Part shown: piece after piece, positions 6,948 to 15,836 of the stretch
How positions within the stretch are numbered: the first letter of the stretch is position 1
Layout: every line of letters starts with the position of its first letter
NCBI GenBank assembly: GCA_017509255.1
Contig: JAFWQA010000003.1
Coordinates: 1-47,018 of the forward strand
Source: Clostridia bacterium
GTDB lineage: Bacteria > Bacillota > Clostridia > Christensenellales > Aristaeellaceae
DNA length: 47,018 bases
Reading direction: 5' to 3'
Notes under the pieces: generated by a model
The model's input: the letters and a program-made list of their open reading frames with translations, nothing else
Told to the model about the DNA's origin: nothing
Database searches by the model: none
Program-made: the position numbers and the translations under genes

Positions 6948-8042
6948 TCACACCACGCCCTTAAACTCCTCGATGAGTTCGAGGGTGAGCTCCTCCAGGC
7001 GGGCCGGATCGTAGGGGCCGAAGTACAGCTTGTCCCGGATGATCTCCTCGTCCGGCGTGGTGATCGCGTAATAGTCCCGCAGATTGGCATACAGCGCCAG
7101 CGCGTCCGGATCCTTTTCCTTGAGCAGCTTCTTGTACCAGCTCTGGGCTTCCTTGTCCTTATCCAGCTTCTGCAGCTCCCTGGCCATGGACCAGAACACC
7201 TTGTCCAGCGCGTCCGCGGCCTTGGTGTACTTCTTGGCGGTGATCTGGTCCCCGATCTTTTTCGCGTTCGTCTCATCCAGCCAGATCAGCGTCTCCAGCA
7301 TCGCGCTCAGCTCCTTGACGGAGGGTCTGCCCTCCTTGGTCCGCAGTATTTTGCTCAGGATCAGCGCGTCCTGCATGGAGGCCCACTTGTCCCCGGCCTC
7401 CCGGTTTTTGCACTGGATCGGACTCTGCTTACGGTCGGAGTCATAGCTGACCCAGGTGCCGTCCTCCCGGTCGTACAGGCCCACCATTGCATACGCGGTA
7501 TACAGCGTCTTGTAGGTGATCTTGTCCGGCTCCTTCGGATGCTCCGCCAGGTACTCCGCCATCTCCTCCACGGTGGTGATGGATCCCGGGATGCTCTCCG
7601 CGCCGGCGTCCTTATACTCGGTGTGGATGATCTGCTGCTCCAGGCGGTAGATATTTTCCGCCACGACCAGGAAACTGGCCTCCTTCATGGACGTTGCGCG
7701 CATCTGCTTCGGCAGCGCCTCCATCCAGTCCTTGCGCAGATAGACCTTCGCCGGGCCGGTATCCTTCGGCACAAAGGTCCCGTTGGCGAAGGAGACGTCG
7801 GACATCTCAAACGCCGGCTCCGGCCAGACGCGCTCCAGGATGATGCATTTGAGCCCCTTCATTTCAAACTCGCCGGGGTTGGTATACAGGTATTTGTCCA
7901 GCTCGTTCACGACCTCGATCCGGCCCTTCTGTTTTCCCTTCAGCGCCTTGTCGACGGTCGGCAGCCCGGAATCCGCCTGCGCAGCGGGGATCAGGGCGGT
8001 CAGAAGGGTCAGGACCAGCGTCAGCAATAAGGCTTTCTTCAT
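6948..8042 (-). CDS. Secreted protein of unknown function, third gene of the RyR/HD operon
   Basis: 364 residues with a clear Sec signal peptide (basic MKKA, then a leucine-rich core; cleavage likely after AQA near residue 23, no lipobox). The mature part is charged and mostly helical. It includes a segment starting ELDKYLYTNPGEF, and a C-terminal half rich in helical pairs (residues about 240-360; EAQSWYKKLLKEKDPDALALYANL) that resembles a single tetratricopeptide-like unit. I do not recognise a family. It starts 26 bases after the HD gene, behind a strong RBS (GGGAGGGG), and is followed by a terminator. It is therefore the last cistron of the operon beginning at 11783, and may act outside the membrane as a sensor or effector partner of the membrane protein encoded first. 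Confidence 0.8.
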   Translation of the reverse strand: MKKALLLTLVLTLLTALIPAAQADSGLPTVDKALKGKQKGRIEVVNELDKYLYTNPGEFEMKGLKCIILERVWPEPAFEMSDVSFANGTFVPKDTGPAKVYLRKDWMEALPKQMRATSMKEASFLVVAENIYRLEQQIIHTEYKDAGAESIPGSITTVEEMAEYLAEHPKEPDKITYKTLYTAYAMVGLYDREDGTWVSYDSDRKQSPIQCKNREAGDKWASMQDALILSKILRTKEGRPSVKELSAMLETLIWLDETNAKKIGDQITAKKYTKAADALDKVFWSMARELQKLDKDKEAQSWYKKLLKEKDPDALALYANLRDYYAITTPDEEIIRDKLYFGPYDPARLEELTLELIEEFKGVV

Positions 8043-8068
8043 CGTTCTCCCCTCCCGTGTATTCGGTT

Positions 8069-10108
8069 TTATTTCAGTCTGTAGATCCGCAGCCCGTCAA
8101 ACTTCCGGATCAGGCGGAGCATGCTGTTGAAGGGCATCCAGTCCCGGCCCTGCACGTCCTTCGGCAGGCTCAGGTAATGCTGCCGCAGGGCTTCGGGGGA
8201 CCGTTCCCCGTCCTTCATCTGCTTATGCCGCCGCAGCTGCTCCCGCAGGGCGCTCCGGGCCGCCTTTTCGCTCTGCCCCTCCGCGGGCGTGACCGGCAGC
8301 GTTTCGTATTCGCTGCCCTCCCGCCAGCCCATCCGGGCATGGTCCAGCACCCACCTGCCGTGCTCCATCGGGGCGAAGGTGTCGATCTCCTCCTGCGTAA
8401 AGGCGTGCAGCATCTCAAAGGCCACCGGGCGGTCGGTATAGAAGCAGTCGATGGCGTTCAGATACCGGCCGAAGCTCTTGACCTGGTTGATGTTCAACAG
8501 CTTGTATTCCAGGCTCAGGGCGTCAAAGTCCCTTTCCAGCTCCTCCGGCCGGACCTCGTCCTCCCTGCCCTGGAAATTGTAGCGGGCGTTCAGGGCCACG
8601 GCAAAGTCGTACATGTGCAGGAAGCTGCTGCGGGACAGGTAGGTATGCTTGCTGACGTAGTCCGCCACCCGGGTGTCGGCGCGGACAGCCAGCCGCAGCC
8701 CGGAGGTGTCCACGATCCTCTCGATATCGGCGGTGAACCGCTGCCCCTTCTCCGCCATGTCGCTGTAATCCTTGAGCCGCGGCGGCCTGCCCTCGCCCCC
8801 GGCGCTTTCCCAGGCGGCGTAGTCCGCCTCCCAGCCGCGGATCTTGTCCAGCTCCTCCCGGTCATAGTAGTACACGGCGTCCAGCCGGTCCGGCCCGAAG
8901 CGGAATTCCGCGCCCATCGGGTGCAGCTCCGTGCGGGAGTTGCGGCCGTAGGCGGTGCGGTCCCAGCACTGCAGCTCGTCGCAGAGCATCAGCAGCCAGG
9001 CCAGCGGGTACTGCTCCATTTTCAGGGGCGGCCGGCGCTTTTCCGGATCCTTGTAAAAGCAGACGCTGAACTTGAACAGGCTGTTGTGCAGAAGGATCGC
9101 GCCCAGCACGTCCGCGTGGGCGGCCGTCAGCTCCTCCGGCAGGTACGCCCCTTCCAGCTCCCGGTACAGGCGCATGGCGCTGAAGTACGCGTGGTCCATG
9201 AAATAGCTGAAGCGCTCCGGCTCCGCGGGCTTGCGGCGGATCACGTCCAGCAGGTATTCCTCCGTGAAGCCGTAGGCCTTGCCCAGCCGCTGGGTGACGC
9301 GCCGGGCCGTCAGCTCGTCCGCGCCGGAAATGCTGCCTCCCAGCAGGCTTTCGAAGCGCCGCGCCGCCTCCGGGGTCATCCGGGTCAGGGGCTCCAGGTT
9401 GCGGTAAGCCGGATAGGGGCATTCCTTTCCCCGGTCCTGCCGGCTGACCTCAAAGTAGCTCATCACCTGCTCAAAGGGCAGCTCAAAGGGGTATCCGATG
9501 TCGTGGAAGAGCGAGGTCAGCCCCCAGTATTCCAGAAAATCGCAGGCCGCCTCCCGCGAGCCCGGCTCCAGCCCCAGGTCCCGCGCGAAGCATTCCCGGT
9601 AGGCCGCGTTGGTCTGATACACCGCCAGCCCCAGCGTGAACACGTATACCGAGTGGGAATAGTGGTCACGGTGCTTGAGCAGCAGGCTGCTGCCGTTGGT
9701 CTCATACTCGCTCAGCAGCTCCGCCGCCTTGCCGCCGCGGCCGTAGCGCCCCATGAACATCTCCAGGAAGCAGTAATAGATGTTGTAGGCATCCTCCGCC
9801 GTGCCGGAGTCGATGAACCGCTCCAGCTCCCGCTCCAGGCACAGGCGGTCGATGTCCGCCTGCATGTCGCGGGGGATCTGCCCCGGCTTCAGGCTGGTGC
9901 CCTGCAGGACGCCGGTCCTCTCCTCCTCCGCGGTGACCGCCGGATCGAAGAGCAGCCCCTCGCAGCCGTCGTGCAGAAAGCGCAGCGCGGCGCCCTTCAG
10001 GTCATTCGCGTTCACCGCCGCGTGCAGCGCCGGCTGCTCCGGGCCCAGGTCCCGGCCGAAGCGGGCCAGGTTCCTCTCCCGCATCCTTTCCAGTGCCGTG
10101 TATGCCAT
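8069..10108 (-). CDS. HD-domain phosphohydrolase with degenerate RyR-like C-terminus
   Basis: 679 residues from ATG 10108, chosen because GGAGG precedes it by 7 bases; an in-frame ATG at 10159 would overlap the previous gene by 38 bases. A full set of HD-type metal ligands is visible: His152 (HYSHSVY), His202-Asp203 (LFHDIGYP), His341 (ILLHN) and Asp377 (LLMLCDELQCWDR). The core is therefore likely an active metal-dependent phosphohydrolase, of the kind that cleaves nucleotides or cyclic nucleotides. The C-terminal 100 residues (MEHGRWVLDHARMGW near 581-595, then LPKDVQGRDWMPFNSMLRLI near 648-667) follow the layout of a RyR domain in diverged form. The preceding gene encodes a clear RyR domain 13 bases away, so the two probably sense the same ligand. 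The substrate is unknown. No signal peptide or membrane segment is seen, so it should be cytoplasmic. Confidence 0.85.
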   Translation of the reverse strand: MAYTALERMRERNLARFGRDLGPEQPALHAAVNANDLKGAALRFLHDGCEGLLFDPAVTAEEERTGVLQGTSLKPGQIPRDMQADIDRLCLERELERFIDSGTAEDAYNIYYCFLEMFMGRYGRGGKAAELLSEYETNGSSLLLKHRDHYSHSVYVFTLGLAVYQTNAAYRECFARDLGLEPGSREAACDFLEYWGLTSLFHDIGYPFELPFEQVMSYFEVSRQDRGKECPYPAYRNLEPLTRMTPEAARRFESLLGGSISGADELTARRVTQRLGKAYGFTEEYLLDVIRRKPAEPERFSYFMDHAYFSAMRLYRELEGAYLPEELTAAHADVLGAILLHNSLFKFSVCFYKDPEKRRPPLKMEQYPLAWLLMLCDELQCWDRTAYGRNSRTELHPMGAEFRFGPDRLDAVYYYDREELDKIRGWEADYAAWESAGGEGRPPRLKDYSDMAEKGQRFTADIERIVDTSGLRLAVRADTRVADYVSKHTYLSRSSFLHMYDFAVALNARYNFQGREDEVRPEELERDFDALSLEYKLLNINQVKSFGRYLNAIDCFYTDRPVAFEMLHAFTQEEIDTFAPMEHGRWVLDHARMGWREGSEYETLPVTPAEGQSEKAARSALREQLRRHKQMKDGERSPEALRQHYLSLPKDVQGRDWMPFNSMLRLIRKFDGLRIYRLK

Positions 10109-10121
10109 GCTTTTTCCTCCG

Positions 10122-11783
10122 TCATTCCTCCGCGCCGACCAGGCTGCGGATCGCCTCATAGCTGTCCCAGTCGTATTCCTTCACTTCCCGCGTGAGCTGC
10201 TCAAAGGGCTTCAGGCAGTCATGCCGCTTCGCCGCGTTGTCCCGTACCGGCGCGTACTCCCAGCCGCGCAGGAAGAAGAAGCGCATCCAGCGGCAGTGCT
10301 CCAGCTCCAGGAAGAGATCCTGCTCCTCCGGATCCATTTCCAGCTGCCGGATCCGGTCCGCCGCCTTTTTCAGGGTCTTCGCGTTCAGCGGCACGTCCCG
10401 CCCGAGCAGGGCGCGCACCTTGACGGAAATATGGTCCGCGGCGGCCACATTGCTCTCCCGGTACACGGAGGGCAGCGCTCGCCAGTAATCCCGGAAGCCC
10501 GGATCCTTCAGGGCATAGTCCCGCAGAGCGGCGCCCACGGGCTCCGACGTGGAAGGTGCCTGCCCCTTCCTGTCCAGCTCCCGCCAGCGGTACCGCGCCG
10601 CGATCATGCAGGCGCGGTCCATGAAGGACTGCTTCAGCACCGCGTTCTCGGTGTACAGCTCCTCGTCCGTGCCGAACAGCGTGACGCCCGAGCCCGGCGC
10701 GTCCAGCCGGTCCGCCAGGTCCGGATACAGCATCTGCGCCGTCTGCAGGCCCGAGGCCCGGACGTACAGGCCCTTCCGGCTGCCGCACTCACTGAGCGAA
10801 CGCAGCGCGCGCAGGTTCTCCTCCTCGCTGTCCAGGCAGAGGATCACCCGGTCCGCGTCCTCCAGGTCCGCCAGCGTCAGGCCCATATATTCCGCGTGGA
10901 AGGTGAGGCTGTCCTGCCCCTCTTCCGCCGCGACCGACCGCCGCAGGCGCTCCCGCAGGAGCTTCGCCTCCGGATCGCATTCGTCCGCCCCGTAAACGTC
11001 GTAGGCCACGCCCCCGCAGCCCCGCAGATAGATATTCTTCAGCAGGCCCCGGATCAGGATCCGCTTTCCGTACTCCCCGAAGCCGATGACGGCCACGCGG
11101 TCCTCCGGGTTCTCCCCGTCCCGGCGCAGCGGGTGCTTTTCCCAGTACTCCCGGGCGCACAGGTCCGTCATGTTCACCACGGTAAAGCCCCGGGACAGGG
11201 CGGTGGACTCCGGCGCGCCGCGCAGGCAGAGAAAGACCTGCCTCCCGGCGCCCTCCGCGCCGTTCAGCTCCTCATAATGTGCCCGGGCGTAGGCAGCGGC
11301 CTCCTCATCCGTGTCAAAGGCGATCACCTGGCGGCTTGTGCCGAAGGCCTCCGGCAGCTCCTCGGCCACCGTCGGCACAGCCAGCGCGCCGGACAGCTGC
11401 TTCTTCAGCCCCTCCGAGCCGTGCAGCGCCACAGCGTCCCGCCGGGAGGCCGTCCTCCCCGCGCGCAGGGAGGCAAAGATGTTCTTCAGCACGCGGAGGA
11501 TCAGGTTGGCGGACACGATCATGCCGCTCCAGCGGCCGATCTCCAGCAGCGCCAGCGTGCCCCAGTGCCACGGCTCCCGCTCGGCCATGCCTTGCAGCAC
11601 CTTTGGGTCCGCGTCAAAGGAAAAGGCGTACTGGCGCACGGCGCTGTACAGGGTCTGAAGCAGGAGCTCCGGCATCCGCAGCGGGTCGGGTCTGCAGAAA
11701 TAGTAGATATAATAGCCCGCCAGCCCCGCGACGAACGGCAGCAGGAGCCAAAGGCGGGATAAGCCCTTCGGATTCTTCTTCAT
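10122..11783 (-). CDS. Membrane protein with TrkA-N-like Rossmann and C-terminal RyR domain
   Basis: 553 residues. Two hydrophobic segments (about 10-29 and 73-99) anchor the N-terminus. A Rossmann-type nucleotide-binding domain follows, with VAVIGFGEYGKRILIRGLL at 230-248 (GxGxxG-like) and DADRVILCLDSEEENLRAL at 308-327, as in TrkA-N/RCK regulatory domains. Near residue 438 comes PSVYRESNVAAADHI. Residues about 493-545 match the RyR pattern: LEHCRWMRFFFLRGWEYAPVRD, KRHDCLKPF, then KEYDWDSYEAI. Prokaryotic TrkA-N plus RyR fusions are known as predicted nucleotide-linked signalling or conflict proteins; no function is established for this arrangement. It is the first gene of a three-gene operon with a sigma-A promoter at 11843-11871. 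Confidence 0.85.
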   Translation of the reverse strand: MKKNPKGLSRLWLLLPFVAGLAGYYIYYFCRPDPLRMPELLLQTLYSAVRQYAFSFDADPKVLQGMAEREPWHWGTLALLEIGRWSGMIVSANLILRVLKNIFASLRAGRTASRRDAVALHGSEGLKKQLSGALAVPTVAEELPEAFGTSRQVIAFDTDEEAAAYARAHYEELNGAEGAGRQVFLCLRGAPESTALSRGFTVVNMTDLCAREYWEKHPLRRDGENPEDRVAVIGFGEYGKRILIRGLLKNIYLRGCGGVAYDVYGADECDPEAKLLRERLRRSVAAEEGQDSLTFHAEYMGLTLADLEDADRVILCLDSEEENLRALRSLSECGSRKGLYVRASGLQTAQMLYPDLADRLDAPGSGVTLFGTDEELYTENAVLKQSFMDRACMIAARYRWRELDRKGQAPSTSEPVGAALRDYALKDPGFRDYWRALPSVYRESNVAAADHISVKVRALLGRDVPLNAKTLKKAADRIRQLEMDPEEQDLFLELEHCRWMRFFFLRGWEYAPVRDNAAKRHDCLKPFEQLTREVKEYDWDSYEAIRSLVGAEE

Positions 11784-11842
11784 GCCGGAGTCCTTCCTTC
11801 CGTTTCCGGATCAGGTTTTATGCGCGTTGATCAGATAGGCTT

Positions 11843-11871
11843 ATTATAGGGGAATCCGCGCGCTTTTGCAA
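11843..11871 (-). promoter_or_regulatory. Sigma-A promoter of the RyR/HD operon
   Basis: On the minus strand: -35 TTGCAA (11866-11871), a 17-bp spacer, -10 TATAAT (11843-11848). The leader to the ATG at 11783 is about 53 bases, with GGAAGGAAGG before the start. Confidence 0.85.
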
Positions 11872-11878
11872 CAGAGCG

Positions 11879-11911
11879 CAAAAGACCGGGGACGCGTATG
11901 CGCCCCCGGTC
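11879..11911 (-). terminator. Terminator after the transglutaminase-like lipoprotein gene
   Basis: An 8-bp stem GACCGGGG/CCCCGGTC (11884-11891 with 11904-11911) followed on the minus strand by TTTT. It lies 16 bases past the stop at 11927. Confidence 0.8.
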
Positions 11912-11926
11912 CGCATGCGGAGCGGC

Positions 11927-13429
11927 TCAGTGCTCCACGTAATTGATGTAATTGTCCTGCGCCCACTTCAGCAGCACGCTGTGCCCCTTCGGGATCTGCA
12001 CCACCAGCTCCGGGCAGTTCACGACCGCGTTGTCCGCGATCTTTTTGATGCCCGCCGGCAGCACCAGGTATTTCAGGCTTGAGCTGTTGGCGAAGGCCCG
12101 GCTGCCGATCTCGGTGCACTTGCTGCCCACGACGATCTCCACCGCGCCGGTATAGGCAAAGGCTTCCTCATCCACCCGGGTCAGGTCCTTCGGCAGGATC
12201 ACGAGCCGGCCGGAGGGATCCACCAGCGGGTAATCGCTCAGGGTCAGCTCCGCCTTCGGGAAAAGGTCCACCGCGTCCTCATCGTAGACGTACAGCACAT
12301 AGCTGCCGTAGCATTCGTAGCAGTAGCCCGTGCCGTAGCTGCCGCTGTCATGCAGCTTCATGAACAGCAGGTCCGGAGCCCCGATCGTGCCTGCGTCGCA
12401 GTTGGTCACGTCCGCGATATAGCGCCGGCCGTTCACCGTCACGATGTTCCACATATGCCCTTCGCCCGCGTCGCTGTCCACGCTCATCTGGCCGGTGACG
12501 GTCGTGCAGGAGGCATTGCTGAAATCGCTCAGCTCGCACAGGTAGGCAAAGGCCTTGGAATAGCCCTCGCACACCACCTCGTGGAACGGATCCCCGTCAA
12601 ACACCCAGATCATCTGCCACGGGTTGCCGTACTGCGCCTGGCCGGCCGCGGCCTCCTCATTGTAGGAGACCAGGTCGCAGATCTCCTCCTTGTAGGAATA
12701 CAGCTTCTCAATATCGGGCTCGCCGGCGTGCTCATCCACGATGGCCTGCGCCTTTTGGATGGCCGCGACGGCGGTCTGGATCTTGGCGGAATCCGTTTCA
12801 TAGTCGGACGTGCTGCTGCAGAAGTCCGGGGAAACGGTAAAGGTGAGACCGAATTTGGAAACATACAGCTGATACGCCCCGTCGATATACCGGGCGCCGA
12901 ACCAGTAGGTGTACGACCAGCCCTGGGTCTTTTCGTACCAGTACATTTCATACGGGCAGTCCGCCAGCAGCGCGTGCATGACCTTTTCCCAGTCCGGCGC
13001 GAACTTCTGTTTGAATGCCGTCTTTGCTGCTTCCGCGACCGTGCCGTCCGTAACGACCTGCGATACGCCCAGCTCCGCGGCGGTCCAGGTCGTCTTTCCG
13101 TCATAGATCAGGCCGGTCTCCAGCTCCAGCTTCGCGGAGCTGTTCGTGCCGGCAGCCAGGGAATAGCAGAAGCTCTTCATCCGGTCATACGTCCGGCGGT
13201 CCGTGGTGCCCAGGTCCTGGCACGCCAGATAGTTCGGCACGGGCGCGGGCCGGTTGATCCGCTTCAGATAGGTCAGGAACAGCGAGCTGCTGCTTTCCCC
13301 GCCCGCGGGCTGGGTCATATGCACGGTCTCCGGCTCCGCCGGGATCTCCGCCGCCTCCGCGCAGGCGGAAAGGGCGGCCGCCAGCGCAAGGACCAGCACC
13401 AGTATCAGCAGGATTCCTTTTCTCATCAT
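11927..13429 (-). CDS. Transglutaminase-like lipoprotein with C-terminal LRR_5 repeats
   Basis: 500 residues. The signal peptide ends in the lipobox LSAC, so Cys23 is the likely lipidated residue. The transglutaminase/papain-like core shows Cys287 in VVCEGYSKAF, His325 in GEGHMWNIV and Asp340 in RYIADVTNCD, the expected catalytic order. The last 100 residues are BspA-type LRR_5 units (LTRVDEEAFAYTG, CTEIGSRAFANSSSLKYLVLPAGIKKIADNAV). Such secreted proteins are thought to act on cell-surface or extracellular proteins as crosslinkers, proteases or adhesins; which applies here is not visible. The gene has its own promoter (13509-13537) and terminator. Confidence 0.88.
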   Translation of the reverse strand: MMRKGILLILVLVLALAAALSACAEAAEIPAEPETVHMTQPAGGESSSSLFLTYLKRINRPAPVPNYLACQDLGTTDRRTYDRMKSFCYSLAAGTNSSAKLELETGLIYDGKTTWTAAELGVSQVVTDGTVAEAAKTAFKQKFAPDWEKVMHALLADCPYEMYWYEKTQGWSYTYWFGARYIDGAYQLYVSKFGLTFTVSPDFCSSTSDYETDSAKIQTAVAAIQKAQAIVDEHAGEPDIEKLYSYKEEICDLVSYNEEAAAGQAQYGNPWQMIWVFDGDPFHEVVCEGYSKAFAYLCELSDFSNASCTTVTGQMSVDSDAGEGHMWNIVTVNGRRYIADVTNCDAGTIGAPDLLFMKLHDSGSYGTGYCYECYGSYVLYVYDEDAVDLFPKAELTLSDYPLVDPSGRLVILPKDLTRVDEEAFAYTGAVEIVVGSKCTEIGSRAFANSSSLKYLVLPAGIKKIADNAVVNCPELVVQIPKGHSVLLKWAQDNYINYVEH

Positions 13430-13508
13430 CTTTTCAGCCTCCGTTTATTCTCCGGGACCGGAAACCGGTCCCCTTCGTTCAGTTTTTTCCGCCTCTGACT
13501 TCCACCCC

Positions 13509-13537
13509 ATTATATGCTCAAAAGGGTTATTAATCAA
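13509..13537 (-). promoter_or_regulatory. Sigma-A promoter of the transglutaminase-like lipoprotein
   Basis: On the minus strand: -35 TTGATT (13532-13537), 17-bp spacer, -10 TATAAT (13509-13514). The leader of about 75 bases contains a perfect GGGACCGG/CCGGTCCC hairpin around 13453-13472. Confidence 0.85.
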
Positions 13538-13580
13538 ATCGGCCGCCCCGGCCCTCCTTTTCCATTATCCTCCTTCGCCA

Positions 13581-14123
13581 TTACAGATCCGTTATTCCCC
13601 GCCCCTTCAGGCCTTCCCGGGCGGGCACCAGCAGCGGGTACCGCGCGTCCCACTGCAGCCCGTCCCAGAAGACACCGAAAAGCACGTCCTTCCCGTCCTC
13701 CAGATGCACCCGGATCCCGCGGAAATCGTCCGAAAAGCACCGCCAGTTCTCCCAGCCGAAGGCCTTGTCCCGGTACTCCGGCAGCAGCCGCCCGAAGAGC
13801 TCAAAAAGCTCCTGCCGCGTGCGGAACAGGTCCACGCCCGTCATCGGGGAGTCGACGGCCGGCCGGTCCGGCAGCAGCAGCACGTCCGAGGGCACCAGAT
13901 AGGTGACCCAGATGGGCGGCGCCGCGCCGTTCGGCGGCAGCATGGTCTCCAGCATCAGGCGCAGCCCGTTCCGGAAGGCAACGGCGATATCCCGCTGCTC
14001 ATCGTCCCAGCGGGTCACCTGCCACTCCTCCGCCTCCGGCACCATCTCCGGAAACAGCTGGCAGAAAAACGCGTACAGATCCTCTCCCGAATCCGTATAC
14101 GGCGTCACGTCCAGATCCTTCAT
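13581..14123 (-). CDS. Hypothetical cytoplasmic protein
   Basis: 180 residues, acidic and rich in aromatic residues (DEEWQVTRWDDEQRD-like start; WENWRCFSDDFRGIRVHLEDGKDVLFGVFWDGLQW near residues 125-155). No signal peptide or membrane segment. I do not recognise the family; the pattern of alternating hydrophobic strands in the second half suggests an alpha/beta immunity-like or SMI1/SUKH-like fold, but this is only an impression. It stands alone between two secreted-protein genes on the same strand, 150 bases from each. Codon use and GC content match the neighbourhood. Confidence 0.75.
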   Translation of the reverse strand: MKDLDVTPYTDSGEDLYAFFCQLFPEMVPEAEEWQVTRWDDEQRDIAVAFRNGLRLMLETMLPPNGAAPPIWVTYLVPSDVLLLPDRPAVDSPMTGVDLFRTRQELFELFGRLLPEYRDKAFGWENWRCFSDDFRGIRVHLEDGKDVLFGVFWDGLQWDARYPLLVPAREGLKGRGITDL

Positions 14124-14180
14124 ATCCGTATCCTTTCATTCGCGACCTTTTCGTCTGTCTCTTTCCTTAAGCATACAACA

Positions 14181-14208
14181 GGCTGTCAAGAGTTCCCTCC
14201 CGACAGCC
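14181..14208 (-). terminator. Weak terminator after the second transglutaminase-like gene
   Basis: Stem GGCTGTC/GACAGCC (14181-14187, 14202-14208). On the minus strand it is followed by TGTTGT rather than a clean T run, so it is likely but weak. Confidence 0.5.
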
Positions 14209-14243
14209 CGTTCTTCCCGCTTTATTCCGTTTTCTCTTCCGCC

Positions 14244-15836
14244 TTACGGCTCCGTCACCAGGATGCCCTTTCCCTCCGCGTACTCCGCGGCCGCCGGGCT
14301 GTCGGTGATGAAGATCAGCTTTCCGCAGCCGTCAAAGGCGTCCGCCGCGATCTTCGTCACGGAAGCGGGCAGCGTGACCGTCCGCACGCCGCTGTTCCTG
14401 AACGCTCCCGCGCCGACGGTCTTGCAGCCGGGCTGGATCACCAGCGTGGTCGCGCGGCTGCCGGCGAAGCCCTCCGCCGGGACCGCCGTCATGCTCTTCG
14501 GCAGCGTCAGCGTGCCGGTCTCCTGAATGTCCCAGCCCGCCAGGCGGAAATTCATATCGACCGTTGACGTCATTTCCGCTTTGATCCGGACCCTGTCCGC
14601 CCCGATCAGGAACTCCGTCTTCCCCAGGCCGCATTTCATGATCTCCTCCAGAATGGACTGATAGCCCGAAAAGCCGCTCGCTCCTCCGTCCTCCGACCGG
14701 ACCCAGACCTCCAGCGCCCCGCTCGCCGTGCCGGCGTTCAGCGCCGCCTGGATCTGTTCCGGAACAGTCTTCCAGCCGTATTCATAGGTGGTCTCATCAT
14801 AGTAATAGTCTCCGAAATCCATCCATTCCCCGGTATGGATATAGTAATTTTCCTCCATGGAAACGCACTCCGCGGCATGCTCCCCGCCCTGCGTCCCGTC
14901 CTCATAGGCGTGGGAAGAGACCTGCTTCATGGCCGCCGCGTTCACGCAGAAGAAGTCATGGCCCTCCCAGCCGTCCTTCTCCGTGCCCTCCCCGGGCATA
15001 TAGGAGCCTCCGCAGTCCCAGGTCGGATCGGCCTGATACCAGTCCCCGCCCAGCTGCAGCGTGTTCCAGGCGTGGTTCGGCCCGAAGGCGCGGTCCGCGG
15101 GGATCCCCGCGGTGTTCAGCAGCAGCGCATACGCCTTGGAAAAGCTGTCGCACACGCCGTAGTGCATGAAAAGGATGTCCGGCCCGTGATATTCCCGCGA
15201 GTCATCGTAATACGCGTTCTCGGTCAGCCAGTCATACAGGTTCAGCGCCGTATCCCATTTCGTGGCTCCCCTGCAATTGTACACGATCTCCTCTGCCGCC
15301 TCCTCCAGGGTCGGATTCACGCCGTCATCCGCGATATCGAAATCGATCATCGCGAAGCCCAGCTGGGAGCCCCCACTGTCCTTGTGCTTTATCGAAACAT
15401 AGGCCGAATAGGACCCCGCGCTGTAAAACTTGTAGGAGATCTGCGTTCTCCCCGTGTTTTCATGGGTAACAAAGAGGACGCCGCCCTGGTCTCTCTCCTC
15501 GTCAGTGATATACCAGAGAAAATCATAGTCGGCCGGATCGGATCCGTCCGTCAGGGTGGCCGTGAATTTCAGGGTCTTCGTCGGCGCTTTGGTCCCGGTG
15601 CAGGCAAAATCGATCGGCCCGTCGACATACATATAATCGCTGTCGCCGTTGGCTGCCGGCCCCGTTCTCCGCCGCGCGCGGACTTCCTCCATCACCTTCT
15701 GCTTTTCCCGGATCCCCTGCAGCATCTGCTGCCGGTACGGATCGGTTTTTTCAGCGGCCTCCGCCGCGCCGGCCAGGCCGAACACCAGGACTGCCAAAAT
15801 AAAGAATACCGGGATAACGCGCCAGATCCGTTTCAT
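14244..15836 (-). CDS. Secreted transglutaminase-like protein with C-terminal LRR_5 repeats
   Basis: 530 residues from ATG 15836 (GGAGGG 6 bases upstream; a longer frame opening at 15998 lacks an RBS and would bury the signal peptide). The signal peptide (KRIWRVIPVFFILAVLVFGLAG) is probably cleaved after AEA near residue 28; there is no lipobox. Residues 75-170 look like a beta-sandwich (PKD/Ig-like; GSYSAYVSIKHKD). The transglutaminase-like core has Cys229 (YGVCDSFSKAYALLLNTAG), His255 (NHAWNTL) and Asp270 (YQADPTWD), a complete triad. The C-terminus carries LRR_5 units (CKTVGAGAFRNSGVRTVTLPASVTKIAADAFDGC). It is a relative in design, not a close copy, of the lipoprotein at 11927-13429. Confidence 0.9.
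   Translation of the reverse strand: MKRIWRVIPVFFILAVLVFGLAGAAEAAEKTDPYRQQMLQGIREKQKVMEEVRARRRTGPAANGDSDYMYVDGPIDFACTGTKAPTKTLKFTATLTDGSDPADYDFLWYITDEERDQGGVLFVTHENTGRTQISYKFYSAGSYSAYVSIKHKDSGGSQLGFAMIDFDIADDGVNPTLEEAAEEIVYNCRGATKWDTALNLYDWLTENAYYDDSREYHGPDILFMHYGVCDSFSKAYALLLNTAGIPADRAFGPNHAWNTLQLGGDWYQADPTWDCGGSYMPGEGTEKDGWEGHDFFCVNAAAMKQVSSHAYEDGTQGGEHAAECVSMEENYYIHTGEWMDFGDYYYDETTYEYGWKTVPEQIQAALNAGTASGALEVWVRSEDGGASGFSGYQSILEEIMKCGLGKTEFLIGADRVRIKAEMTSTVDMNFRLAGWDIQETGTLTLPKSMTAVPAEGFAGSRATTLVIQPGCKTVGAGAFRNSGVRTVTLPASVTKIAADAFDGCGKLIFITDSPAAAEYAEGKGILVTEP

Noticed and set aside
8057-10195. Long open frame of 712 codons on the plus strand
   Set aside because: Antisense shadow of the HD gene in GC-rich DNA: low-complexity Arg/Ala/Gln/Val protein without motifs or RBS, whereas the minus strand encodes a full HD site.
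9801-11762. Plus-strand open frame of 653 codons
   Set aside because: Shadow of the RyR membrane protein and HD genes; no domain, and composition typical of reversed GC-rich coding DNA.
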